A DNA stretch of 38,309 bases from Saprospirales bacterium (GTDB lineage Bacteria; Bacteroidota; Bacteroidia; Chitinophagales; Saprospiraceae): positions 1 to 38,309 of the forward strand of contig REEI01000049.1 in NCBI GenBank assembly GCA_007695145.1, in the 5' to 3' direction. Below, piece after piece: positions 17,974-26,448 of the stretch (position 1 is the stretch's first letter; each line of letters starts with the position of its first letter). The notes under the pieces are model-generated. The model was not told where the DNA came from and did no database searches. It saw nothing but the letters and a program-made list of their open reading frames with translations. The position numbers and the translations under genes are program-made.

Positions 17974-19488
17974 CTATATCCACCCCTTTCGACTGCTCTC
18001 CACCTTGTACAGAATAAAGTCTCTTAGTCTGTTGGCTTCACCCATCGATATATACGGAATCATAATGCTACCTGCTGCGGTGTATATTCTGAAGTTGACA
18101 AGGTCCCGCTGCTGCATATAGGGGGTTTGGTTGAGTTCTACGCTTTGCACTTTGTGCAGGTAGATGAGCTTCCAGGTGTCTTCAATGATTCCTTTTTTGA
18201 GGAAGAGGACTTCTTCATTGATCCTGAGTTCCAGCTTCCGGTAGTAAACAACAATGGCAAGTAATATCAGTGGAAGAAGTAAAAAAATCCAGAATATCCA
18301 TTGCCCGGTGATGAAGTAAAGTGGGATGAGCATCAGGCCCAGGGGGATGATGCCAAAAAAAATGAAGTAACGGCCTATCATTCTCTTATCAGGCTTAAAG
18401 AAAACATTGGGCTCCAGAGAGGTGGATTCAAAAAATTGATCGCGCAATTGATTTACCTGATCCATAGAACAGCCTGGTATGCCAATGGATTGACTGCCGA
18501 GACCCTCTTCACTGGAAGCCTGAGCCATAGTTACAGAAAAAAGGCCCACCAACTTTCTCAGGGGATTGGTATTCCAGTAAAATATTTGAAGCTTGTTGTT
18601 TCTAGCTGAAAATTCGCGCTGATTGAAAAGTCCGGCACTTACCTTCAGCCCTCCCTTTACCTTCATCACCTTGAGTCCGAAATACCTCATTACAGCAATG
18701 CCGATGGAGAGGACCATACTAACGAGCAATAAAATCAGTACGGCCATAACAATAAATGAGGCCACCAGGGAGTCAAAGACTCCTGTGAGCATTCCCAGTA
18801 TGGGAAATTCCTCCAGGTCATCCATATAGACCCAGTACTGGGAAATCCAGTAAACACCCAGACCCACGATAGCCCATGCAGTTCGGAGGTGATTGTTGGT
18901 GGCGCCGATTTTGATGAGATCCCAAACGGATAGCGAGAAAATCTTTTCACCGGCAGTCTGTTGAAGAGATTGTTCTTTGATTGCAGTATCTATGGTCTCA
19001 TCGGACTCCACCGCATCGTCTCGCATGGCCAGAAGGTAATCCCTCAGGGCAATTGCATCCGCTTTTTTAAGTGCGGAAATCTCACTTTCGCTTCCACTAG
19101 AACCGGCTGTCTCCACCACTACTTTCACTACATTCAACATGCGGTGGATCACACTGGCCTCAAAGTTTACTACCTGAATGCGCTCAAAGGGTATACTGGA
19201 TCGGGTTCGGTTGAGCAGCCCTCTGGCTATGACCAGCGAGTCCTTCTTTATGTGAAAATGAAAGCGAAAGTAGTGAAGAATAGAAAGGAAAACAGAAATA
19301 CCCGCTGATGCAATGGCAAAGACCAGAAATATCAATTCGGTGCTTCCTCTGCCGGCAAAGAAAAAAATGATCAGCAGAGGGAGGAACTGAACGACCAGTC
19401 TCCTGAAGATATCAAATACGAGCACAAAAATGGCTGCCGGGTCCTGCCTCGAAGGCACCGGAAATGGATTGTTTTCACTCTTCTTCAT
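17974..19488 (-). CDS. Membrane protein with three bacterial PH (bPH_2) domains, YdbT-like
   Basis: This 504-residue inner-membrane protein alternates hydrophobic pairs with soluble PH-like beta domains. Membrane stretches are near residues 30-70 (two), about 205-225, about 240-275 and about 375-415. PH-like domains follow each: one with KDSLVIARGLLNRTRSSIPFERIQVV, a second with GGLKVSAGLFNQREFSARNNKLQIF and a third with EEVLFLKKGIIEDTWKLIYLHKVQSVE. This is the architecture of Bacillus YdbT, whose partner YdbS is a one-domain relative, exactly as encoded immediately upstream. In Bacillus the pair has been connected with resistance to bacteriocins; the molecular role is unknown. The start overlaps the ydbS-like gene by 14 bp, so translation is probably coupled. 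Confidence 0.85.
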   Translation of the reverse strand: MKKSENNPFPVPSRQDPAAIFVLVFDIFRRLVVQFLPLLIIFFFAGRGSTELIFLVFAIASAGISVFLSILHYFRFHFHIKKDSLVIARGLLNRTRSSIPFERIQVVNFEASVIHRMLNVVKVVVETAGSSGSESEISALKKADAIALRDYLLAMRDDAVESDETIDTAIKEQSLQQTAGEKIFSLSVWDLIKIGATNNHLRTAWAIVGLGVYWISQYWVYMDDLEEFPILGMLTGVFDSLVASFIVMAVLILLLVSMVLSIGIAVMRYFGLKVMKVKGGLKVSAGLFNQREFSARNNKLQIFYWNTNPLRKLVGLFSVTMAQASSEEGLGSQSIGIPGCSMDQVNQLRDQFFESTSLEPNVFFKPDKRMIGRYFIFFGIIPLGLMLIPLYFITGQWIFWIFLLLPLILLAIVVYYRKLELRINEEVLFLKKGIIEDTWKLIYLHKVQSVELNQTPYMQQRDLVNFRIYTAAGSIMIPYISMGEANRLRDFILYKVESSRKGWI

Positions 19489-20002
19489 CCTCCTCTGTTT
19501 TCATGAGGATAAATTCCTTAAGGCTCTCAGCCCTTGCCGGATCGAGTCCGGGAATAGAAATATCAGAGGCCATTCCTCCTGCGGTGTATACCTTTAATTT
19601 GGCCAAATCAAAAAGTTCTTCAAAAGGTCCTTTTCGAATTTCGCAATGCTGCACCCGGTTGAAGGGCACTGATATGACCGAGCGAAAAATTAAACCGGAC
19701 TTGTAGGTGATGTCCCTCTGCCGAACTGCAAAACCCTTTACCCTGAAACCAAACCAGGTGAGCAGCATCACCACCACAGAAAAGACAAACCAGGCCCCTA
19801 ATACCTTTAAAAAAGTAGAGAAAAAGGCAGATAAAAAGGCGGTCAGGGTTACTATTAGGCCGATTATGAACAGAACCACAAGAAATATGGCATTTTGGGT
19901 GAGTGCCATCCAGAGGAAATTTCTCTTGAGCGGTTCGTAGGTCACCTGCTCTATTCTTGGCAACTCATCGGTGATAATCTGATTGTTTTCAAAGTCCATC
20001 AT
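19475..20002 (-). CDS. Small PH (bPH_2) domain membrane protein, YdbS-like
   Basis: The 175-residue protein has two adjacent transmembrane helices (about residues 31-75) followed by one bPH_2 domain containing RVKGFAVRQRDITYKSGLIF and VPFNRVQHCEIRKGPFEELF, and an acidic C-terminal tail (KTEEDEEE). It resembles Bacillus YdbS and precedes the larger YdbT-like gene, overlapping it by 14 bp. Its ATG overlaps the mfd stop in an ATGA arrangement, so mfd and both PH genes form one tightly coupled transcript. The first of two consecutive ATG codons is taken as the start. Role: probably forms a membrane complex with the next gene product. Confidence 0.85.
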   Translation of the reverse strand: MMDFENNQIITDELPRIEQVTYEPLKRNFLWMALTQNAIFLVVLFIIGLIVTLTAFLSAFFSTFLKVLGAWFVFSVVVMLLTWFGFRVKGFAVRQRDITYKSGLIFRSVISVPFNRVQHCEIRKGPFEELFDLAKLKVYTAGGMASDISIPGLDPARAESLKEFILMKTEEDEEE

Positions 20003-23000
20003 ACGGCTACGTTATTCACAGCGCTTTCCAGTTTGCCAATCATTCGCTTCAGGCCATCCAGGTCAGCTACTTTATTTTTTGTCAAAATTAAACTTTCTCT
20101 GCTTTGTTTGAGGTGAATTTCGAGCATTCTTCCTCTTTCTGCGACGAATTGCATGATTGCGTTGAAAACTGGAGAACTGTAGTAGGCCGATTGTGAGTTG
20201 GCCGGGAAAAAGCATTTCATGGTATTGTTTTTTAATGTAAGTCGTTCAATACCCAGTCTCTTGCAGGTCCAGCGTATTCTGAAGGCATCGAATAGATTGT
20301 ACACCTGAGGGGGTATTTTGCCAAATCGATCCCTGAGTTTAACGGCAAATTGTTCCAGCTCTTCTTCATTCTGCAAATTGTCCAGTTCCTTATAGAGCAG
20401 CAATCTCTCCTGAGTATTGCTTACATAATCATCCGGAATGAGCATTTCGACATCGATTTCAATATTGACATCTCTGACGAAAAAATGCCCTTCTGCCTCC
20501 AACTCTTTCTTAAACACATCCCGGAATTCATTCTCCTTCAATTCCACTATGGTCTCTTCCAGTATTTTCTGATAAGCATCATACCCGATATCAGAAATAA
20601 ACCCGCTTTGTTCAGCTCCGAGTAAGCTACCCGCTCCCCTGATATCCAGATCCCTCATAGCTATGTTAAAGCCACCTCCGAGATCGCTGAATTCCTCTAT
20701 GGTTTTTAGCCTTTTTCTCGCATCCGAAGTAAGTGCAGACCAGGGGGGAGTGATCATGTAGCAAAATGCCTTTCTGTTTGACCTCCCCACACGGCCCCTC
20801 AACTGATGCAGATCACTGAGGCCAAATTGATGGGCATTATTGATGATAATGGTATTGACATTGGCTATATCCAGACCGGTTTCAATGATATTGGTACAAA
20901 GGAGAACGTCTTCTTTCCCGTCAATGAATTCCACCAGGGTTTTTTCCAGTTGGTTGGCTTCCATTTTTCCATGAGCGAGACTGAAGTCAATGTCGGGACA
21001 GAGTTTTTTCAGCATTTGATGAATTTCAGGCAGTGACTTTACCCGGTTGTGGACAAAAAACACCTGGCCTCCACGGTCTACCTCATAGTAAATGGCATCC
21101 TTGATTGCCTCGATATTAAAGGCTCTAATTTCCGTGTGAATGGGTTGTCGATTGGCCGGAGGGGTGCGCAAGACAGACATATCTCTTGCGGCCATCAGAG
21201 AAAATTGGAGTGTCCTGGGTATGGGAGTGGCCGTGAGCGTCAGAGTATCCACATTTACCTTCAGCTTTCGAAGTTTTTCTTTTGCCGCTACACCAAATTT
21301 TTGTTCCTCATCGATGACCAGCAATCCCAGGTCTTTAAATTTTACATTCTTATTCAGCAAACTGTGGGTTCCAATTACGACGTCCAATTCTCCACTTTCC
21401 ATTTTTTCCAGCACCTCTCTTCTCTGTTTTGTGGTCCTGAACCGGTTCATATAGTCAATTGAGACCCCAAATTCAGACAGTCTTTCCCTGAAGGTGTTAA
21501 AATGCTGAAGAGCTAAAATGGTTGTCGGCACCAGCACAGCCACCTGTTTCCCTCCGAGAACAGCTTTAAAGACTGCTCTGATCGCTATTTCTGTTTTTCC
21601 AAATCCCACATCACCGCAAATAAGCCTATCCATGGGATGGGGCTGCTGCATGTCTTGCTTTACATCCTGAGTAGCTTTTATTTGATCGGGAGTATCTTCA
21701 TAGATGAACGAGGCTTCGAGTTCATTTTGCAGATATCCATCCTCCGGAAAAGCATGCCCTTCCGAAGCCTTCCGAATAGCGTAGAGCTTGATCAGGTCCT
21801 TGGCGATATCGCGGACCTTTTTCTTTGTCTTGTTCTTGATTTTAGTCCAGGTGTCACTGCCCAATTTGCTCAATTTGGGCTGGGTGCCATCCTTGCCTAC
21901 ATATCTAGATATTTTGTGAAGCGAATGAATGCTGACATAGAGGATGTCGTTATTGCGGTAAATCAATCTTACAGACTCCTGTACATTCCCGTTGATATTG
22001 ATCTTTTCCAATCCCGAGTACCTGCCTACCCCGTGGTCCATATGAGTTACAAAATCACCCGGGGTCAATTCTTTGAGCATGCGCAACTGAGCCGCCTGGT
22101 CTTTAGAAAAACCCCTCTTTACCCTGTATTTGTGAAACCTTCGAAAGATTTGATGGTCCGTGTAGCAGACGATGCCCAGTTCCTCCTCAATAAATCCTCT
22201 ATCGATGGAGGTGGTTACCGGATGTAAAATCACATCTGCTTTCAAATCTTCGAAAATATTGATTATCCTATTGTACTGCCGGGGGTTTTCTGTAAAGAGA
22301 TAAGTAGTTCTGTTAGCCAGTTTATGGTTCTCCAGATCATTGATCAAGAGGCTAAAATTCTTATTGAAATTGGGTTGTGGTCTGCCGTTAAATTCGACTC
22401 GGGGCAATTCCGGATCGACCGGATTGATTTCCAACCTCAATTTAGAAAAGCTATTCAAGCCCTCAGCCACATCCCGGGTGACTACCCAGGGCTCTCTGGA
22501 AAGATAATCAACCGCCCGCTCTTCTTCCTCTGTGGTTACTACCCGCTTGATTTGGGCCCTTGCTTCCTCAAAGCAAGTCTGAATGCGGTCGATGATTTCC
22601 TCCTCCTTCTCCAGCATCAATAGTGCATTCTCAGGCAGCATTTCAAAGAGCGACACCAGGTCTTCGGACTTTACTTTGCTCTCTAGATTGGGTACGATAT
22701 TTACCCTTTCCACATTTCTGACTGATAGCTGGTCAGCCGGATTGAACAAACGTATACTCTCCACAAAGGTATCGAAAAGCTCAATGCGGTAAGGCCAGTC
22801 ATTTCCATAGGAAAACAGATCAATAATTCCACCGCGAATGGAGAATTCGCCGGGCTCCGCCACAAAATCAACACGAGAAAATCCGTAATCAATGAGAATT
22901 TCAATGAGAAAATCGATATCCAGCTCTTCTTCTACGGCAATTCTAATTTGCTTTTCCTTAAGTGTTTTTGGAGAGAGTACCTTTTCAAAAAGTGCCTCGG

Positions 23001-23382
23001 GATAAGTCACGAGGAGAAACTTGCCCTTAGTGCTCAGCATTCGGTTAATGACCTCAGTTCTGTCCTGGAGCTGCGTCTTTTTAAATCGGGAGTACTCTCC
23101 GGGCTGCCGGAAGGAATCCGGTAAAAATCCCTTGGGAAATCTCGGGTTCAAACTTTCGAGATTGCTGTAAAAGTAAGCGGCTGATTCCTTATCTGGCAGT
23201 ATGGCTGCTACAAGCGGGAAGTTCGATGCCATCGAAAGAGTGAGAAAACTGCTCATGGCTCCGGAAAGGCCTCCTACAGAAACCACAGCCCGGCGGTCAT
23301 CAGATAGTTGCGCGAATAATTTCCGACATGAAGCAGAGCCAACAAAGGCCTCCAGAATTTGATTCAGGTTGTTGTTTTCCAC
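19999..23382 (-). CDS. mfd: Transcription-repair coupling factor Mfd
   Basis: Mfd pushes stalled RNA polymerase off damaged DNA and recruits UvrA. The order is complete: UvrB-homology region (EPGEFSIRGGIIDLFSYG), RNA-polymerase interaction CarD-like domain (LTPGDFVTHMDHGVGRYSGL), and the RecG-type translocase with Walker A GDVGFGKTEIA, Walker B DEEQKFGV, TATPIPRTL, the TGLDIANVNT region and LRGRVGRS, followed by the C-terminal TRCF domain. No ATG lies near the N-terminus. A GTG at 23382 is chosen because a perfect -7 element at 23388-23395 would place the transcript start just in front of it; the in-frame TTG at 23415 would lie upstream of that promoter. This gives about 1127 residues, normal for Bacteroidota. 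It heads the operon with the two PH-domain genes. Confidence 0.96.
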   Translation of the reverse strand: MENNNLNQILEAFVGSASCRKLFAQLSDDRRAVVSVGGLSGAMSSFLTLSMASNFPLVAAILPDKESAAYFYSNLESLNPRFPKGFLPDSFRQPGEYSRFKKTQLQDRTEVINRMLSTKGKFLLVTYPEALFEKVLSPKTLKEKQIRIAVEEELDIDFLIEILIDYGFSRVDFVAEPGEFSIRGGIIDLFSYGNDWPYRIELFDTFVESIRLFNPADQLSVRNVERVNIVPNLESKVKSEDLVSLFEMLPENALLMLEKEEEIIDRIQTCFEEARAQIKRVVTTEEEERAVDYLSREPWVVTRDVAEGLNSFSKLRLEINPVDPELPRVEFNGRPQPNFNKNFSLLINDLENHKLANRTTYLFTENPRQYNRIINIFEDLKADVILHPVTTSIDRGFIEEELGIVCYTDHQIFRRFHKYRVKRGFSKDQAAQLRMLKELTPGDFVTHMDHGVGRYSGLEKININGNVQESVRLIYRNNDILYVSIHSLHKISRYVGKDGTQPKLSKLGSDTWTKIKNKTKKKVRDIAKDLIKLYAIRKASEGHAFPEDGYLQNELEASFIYEDTPDQIKATQDVKQDMQQPHPMDRLICGDVGFGKTEIAIRAVFKAVLGGKQVAVLVPTTILALQHFNTFRERLSEFGVSIDYMNRFRTTKQRREVLEKMESGELDVVIGTHSLLNKNVKFKDLGLLVIDEEQKFGVAAKEKLRKLKVNVDTLTLTATPIPRTLQFSLMAARDMSVLRTPPANRQPIHTEIRAFNIEAIKDAIYYEVDRGGQVFFVHNRVKSLPEIHQMLKKLCPDIDFSLAHGKMEANQLEKTLVEFIDGKEDVLLCTNIIETGLDIANVNTIIINNAHQFGLSDLHQLRGRVGRSNRKAFCYMITPPWSALTSDARKRLKTIEEFSDLGGGFNIAMRDLDIRGAGSLLGAEQSGFISDIGYDAYQKILEETIVELKENEFRDVFKKELEAEGHFFVRDVNIEIDVEMLIPDDYVSNTQERLLLYKELDNLQNEEELEQFAVKLRDRFGKIPPQVYNLFDAFRIRWTCKRLGIERLTLKNNTMKCFFPANSQSAYYSSPVFNAIMQFVAERGRMLEIHLKQSRESLILTKNKVADLDGLKRMIGKLESAVNNVAV

Positions 23383-23387
23383 GAATA

Positions 23388-23395
23388 CAAAGATA
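23388..23395 (-). promoter_or_regulatory. Bacteroidota -7 promoter element of mfd
   Basis: Minus-strand TATCTTTG is a perfect TAnnTTTG match only five bases before the GTG chosen for mfd. A TTG lies 17 bp upstream, somewhat closer than the usual 19-21 bp spacing. Its closeness implies a very short or absent leader, or else use of a different promoter and the TTG start. Confidence 0.5.
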
Positions 23396-23623
23396 AGACT
23401 TGATTGTAATCTCAATTTGTTAACCAGATTTATTAACTAAAGTTCCTGGTTGGAGAAAATACCATGGAGTTTTGGGGCAATTATTCCTATCAAATGCAGC
23501 TTTTGGTTCTGCAGTTTAAAGCTTCAAAACTCATAAGAGTTGGAACCAATCTGCTCTTAACTGTTGGAGCGATTTGTTCCAAAACTGCCCCTTGTATTGG
23601 GTCTTTATTTCCCCTATAATTTT

Positions 23624-23631
23624 TACCTTTG
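23624..23631 (+). promoter_or_regulatory. Bacteroidota -7 promoter element of the aspartokinase-like gene
   Basis: TACCTTTG fits TAnnTTTG exactly and lies 20 bp before the ATG at 23652, giving a leader of about 15 bases. The promoter supports this being a real, expressed gene. Confidence 0.5.
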
Positions 23632-23651
23632 AGCTCTTGTAAAATTGACTT

Positions 23652-24308
23652 ATGGAAAATAAAATACTCTTGTTGCCATCCTTCAGGGACCTCAGCGAAT
23701 TTGATGAGAGGAAGCAAAACGTCATGGTTGATCTGGAGCGCAACAAAGATGTCGCCATCATACTTTTTTCCGGCAGCAATCTCGAAAGACAGATGTTTGA
23801 GGAGTTGATAAAGGCATATCTGGAGGACAATAAAAGAATTGATGAAATGTACACCTCCATAAAGTACCATTACGACCGAATGATCGGCAGTCTGAGGGGA
23901 GAAATCGACGATCTTGAGATTATGATGAAGGATCACCTGTATAGCATAGAGGAAGTTATAAATAGCGCAGGAATGAATACACCGGGCAAAATCCGGGCAT
24001 ATCTGCAGGGAGTTCAACTGCTACTCGGAAGCGCCTTTGCTTGTTTCGCACTAAAAATTGACGCCTATACCTGGGTGGATGCTCGTGATGTATTTTGGGA
24101 AAAAGAAATTGAAAATGGCCAAATGAATGCAGAGAGACTAGCCTCCCAACTCAAGAATCTATTGTTCGAATCAGACCGAATTCTTCCCATCATTTCTCAG
24201 GCCGGAATTGCCGGGGCAGAGGAAAATGAGTTCATTTTAATCGATAACTATCCTGCAATGCTGCGAGATGCTTGTAGGATTGCCGGGATCGGTCTTGTGG
24301 AGCAATAA
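23652..24308 (+). CDS. Aspartokinase-like protein without catalytic motifs (possible pseudoenzyme)
   Basis: The 218-residue protein can be laid by eye along the N-terminal kinase domain of aspartokinases such as E. coli LysC. KDVAIILFSGSNLERQMFEE fits the VVLSASAGITNLL strand and helix; KRIDEMYTSIKYHYDRMIGSL fits the following helix; GKIRAYLQGVQLLLGSAFACF fits the region of the HGELMS motif; IDAYTWVDARDVFWEKE fits the W-x-D-x-R-x-V segment; LPIISQAGIAGAEENEFILID fits ITQGFIGSENKGRTTTLGR. The N-terminal KFGGTS, the GE of HGELMS, the GRGGSDYTA nucleotide motif and both ACT domains are absent, and the protein ends where the nucleotide half should begin. No stop or frameshift interrupts 218 codons and a -7 element precedes it, so a selected non-catalytic role is more likely than decay. 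The homology is my alignment, not a search result. Confidence 0.7.
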   Translation: MENKILLLPSFRDLSEFDERKQNVMVDLERNKDVAIILFSGSNLERQMFEELIKAYLEDNKRIDEMYTSIKYHYDRMIGSLRGEIDDLEIMMKDHLYSIEEVINSAGMNTPGKIRAYLQGVQLLLGSAFACFALKIDAYTWVDARDVFWEKEIENGQMNAERLASQLKNLLFESDRILPIISQAGIAGAEENEFILIDNYPAMLRDACRIAGIGLVEQ

Positions 24309-24464
24309 TTGAATCTAAAAAAACCTTCGGTTATCCTAATCCGCTATATTAGAGCCTAAACCTGCTCCTTGTCAATGCCATGATTTGGAGGTTTGTAAAC
24401 CGTAAAGATGTATAAGACGATAAACTCGGGCACGATCTGCGGTCTATATAGCAATAAAATGAAT

Positions 24465-24850
24465 AATTTAATCATGTTTTTACTTGTTTATCAATGACTT
24501 GTACACAATTTTTGCTTCTCATCAATCAAGTCCTTTTTGCTATTGAATAGTTATCTCAAGTTTTCCTTTACTTTTTGTCTTGATGCTACGACAGGCTCAG
24601 CACAAGTGCTTCGATAAACTCAGCACAAGTTCAAAAAGTAACAAAAAATCAAGGCTGTCAAGTATTTGACGGTCGGCTTTTGGCGGTTGGTTTTTGGTTG
24701 CACATTGTGCCCTTGACAGTTTTTTGTTGCAGGATTTGTTGAGTAGTCGAACTGCAATCCCCTTCAGACACTACCAAAATTTTTATCGCAAAATCCTTGA
24801 AAGCCTGATAAAATGAGGGGAATGATTGTTTTGTACCGTAGCATTTATAA
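24465..24850 (+). repeat. Dispersed intergenic repeat, copy C (longest form)
   Basis: Left flank TTTTTACTTG.TTATCAATGACTT (from about 24478) is shared with copy D. The core has arm TACTTTTTGT (24569-24578), two 23-bp units (24584-24606, 24607-24629) and the right arm with tail CAAAAAGTAACAAAAAATC (24632-24650). The right flank includes GTTGAGTAGTCGAACTGC and ATCCTTGAAAGCCTG, also found in copy D, and GGGGAATG...TACCGTAGCATT, also found in copy A. Confidence 0.85.
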
Positions 24851-24963
24851 AGCTCTTATTTGCGTCCTTTAAATCTTTTTTCTCGCAGCACAAACGGTCT
24901 CCTAACAGCTACTTTATTTCATTCCAGGAGAAATGCGCTAACTTGGGTGTGTATTGGTACATG

Positions 24964-24995
24964 AAAAAAAAGCCCGGCGAAAAATTCAACCGGGC
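24964..24995 (-). terminator. Rho-independent terminator of citrate synthase
   Basis: On the minus strand, stem GCCCGG, a 12-base loop and CCGGGC are followed by eight T. It lies 57 bp after the citrate synthase stop codon and is correctly oriented for that gene. Confidence 0.85.
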
Positions 24996-25051
24996 ACTAG
25001 AGCTTTAAGTAAGACCTATAAAAAATATTTTAATTGGTCATTTAAGTCAAT

Positions 25052-26368
25052 TTATTGATCCTTGACCTGAGCCAGTAACCATTCGGTAGTCACTGACTTA
25101 GGTCTTTCCAGGGGTAGTCCCAGTGCTCTTGACCAACAGAGTGAGGACAGCACGCCCAGGGCTCTGGACACTCCAAAAAGAACGGTGTAGAAACTGAATT
25201 GATTCAAACCGTAGTGAACCAATAATGCTCCCGAGTGAGCATCGACATTTGGCCATGGGTTTTTAACCTTGCCAAGTGATTTCAGAATGTCCGGAACTAC
25301 CTCATAAACCCTCCAAACTACATTGATAACATCTGAATCACTGATGTATTCCTCAGCAAATTTTTTCTGTGCTACGAATCTGGGATCTGGTTGACGAAGT
25401 ACAGCATGTCCGTAGCCGGGAATAACTAATCCTGCAGCTAAGGTCGTGTTGACATAATCGGCGATTTGCTCTTTAGAAGGATTGCTGGTACCAAGAGCAT
25501 CACACATTTTGTAAATCCACTTGATCACTTCCTGATTGGCCAATCCGTGCAATGGTCCGGCAAGCGCATTCATTGCAGCAGAAAAGGCGAGATATGGGTC
25601 GCTGAGCGTCGAACCCACCAGGTGGGTTGTATGGGCCGAGGCATTGCCGCCCTCGTGATCAGCGTGTATGGTCAGGTACAATCTCATGAGCGATTTAAAA
25701 TCGTCTCCTTTTATTCCCAACATGTGAGCAAAATTTCCACCCCAATCCAAAGAAAAATCAGGCGCGATGTGCTCTCCCTTGAAATAAATTCTCCTGTATA
25801 TGTAGGCCGCAACTCTCGGTAATCTTGCGATGAGATTCATCGAGTCTTCATAGGTCGCATCCCAATATTCGCTCTTTGACATCCCCTCATTATATCTCCG
25901 GGCAAAAACCGATGACTGTTGCATGGACATAATGGCAGCACTGAATTGGGTCATGGGATGTGTATCAATAGGTAGTGCCTCGATGACCTTGATGATGTGT
26001 TCAGGAAGGTTTACCCTCTGCACCCATTGGTCACTCAGCCATTTGGCCTGCTCGTCGGTGGGTAGTTCACCTACCATCATCAGCCAAAACAACCCCTCAG
26101 GAAGAGGTTCCTTATCATCTCCTCGCTTGGGTAAGAGTTCTCTTAATTCAGGTATGGAATACCCGCGAAAACGAATGCCCTCAACCGGATCGAGCTGGGA
26201 AGTTTCCCAAATCATGGATTTCACTCCCCTCATTCCACCAACTACCTGAGCAAAGGAGACCTCATCGATTTTTGTATTACCCTTTTCTTTGAGGGTGGCG
26301 CGGAGTTCGGTCCTTAGCTGTTCTGATTTTTCTGCGAATTTCTTCTTAAGCGGATCTACGTAGTTCAC
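25052..26368 (-). CDS. gltA: Citrate synthase, eukaryotic (mitochondrial) type
   Basis: Citrate synthase condenses acetyl-CoA with oxaloacetate to start the TCA cycle. The 438-residue protein is of the mitochondrial-like type found in many Bacteroidota: GMRGVKSMIWETSQLDPVEGIRFRGYSIPE near the N-terminus, catalytic His in HADHEGGN, His in IPGYGHAVLR and Asp in NVDAHSGALL. It lacks the N-terminal extension and NADH-sensing features of the E. coli hexameric type. The start codon is GTG; the frame is closed by a TAA 10 codons' worth or less upstream and the next in-frame ATG falls well inside the conserved region. A candidate -7 element is at 26441-26448 and a terminator at 24964-24995, so it is probably monocistronic. 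Confidence 0.96.
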   Translation of the reverse strand: MNYVDPLKKKFAEKSEQLRTELRATLKEKGNTKIDEVSFAQVVGGMRGVKSMIWETSQLDPVEGIRFRGYSIPELRELLPKRGDDKEPLPEGLFWLMMVGELPTDEQAKWLSDQWVQRVNLPEHIIKVIEALPIDTHPMTQFSAAIMSMQQSSVFARRYNEGMSKSEYWDATYEDSMNLIARLPRVAAYIYRRIYFKGEHIAPDFSLDWGGNFAHMLGIKGDDFKSLMRLYLTIHADHEGGNASAHTTHLVGSTLSDPYLAFSAAMNALAGPLHGLANQEVIKWIYKMCDALGTSNPSKEQIADYVNTTLAAGLVIPGYGHAVLRQPDPRFVAQKKFAEEYISDSDVINVVWRVYEVVPDILKSLGKVKNPWPNVDAHSGALLVHYGLNQFSFYTVLFGVSRALGVLSSLCWSRALGLPLERPKSVTTEWLLAQVKDQ

Positions 26369-26440
26369 GGTATTATATTATTTGTTCAAAAATGGGATAA
26401 ACTGAGGTCTAAAAAGCAGACCCCTAAAAATTTGCGGAGG

Positions 26441-26448
26441 CAAATGTA
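26441..26448 (-). promoter_or_regulatory. Candidate -7 promoter element of citrate synthase
   Basis: Minus-strand TACATTTG fits TAnnTTTG and would give a leader of roughly 65 bases before the GTG at 26368. No clear -33 element accompanies it. Confidence 0.4.

Larger units (their letters stand above)
24309..25051. other. Gene-free region between the aspartokinase-like gene and citrate synthase
   Basis: Intergenic space between convergent genes. It holds repeat copy C (about 24465-24850) and the citrate synthase terminator (24964-24995). The first 150 bp show nothing I can name. Confidence 0.6.

Noticed and set aside
23490-24017. 175-codon minus-strand frame opposite the aspartokinase-like gene
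   Set aside because: The plus-strand frame has a promoter word and aligns with aspartokinase; the minus frame shows no coherent domain.
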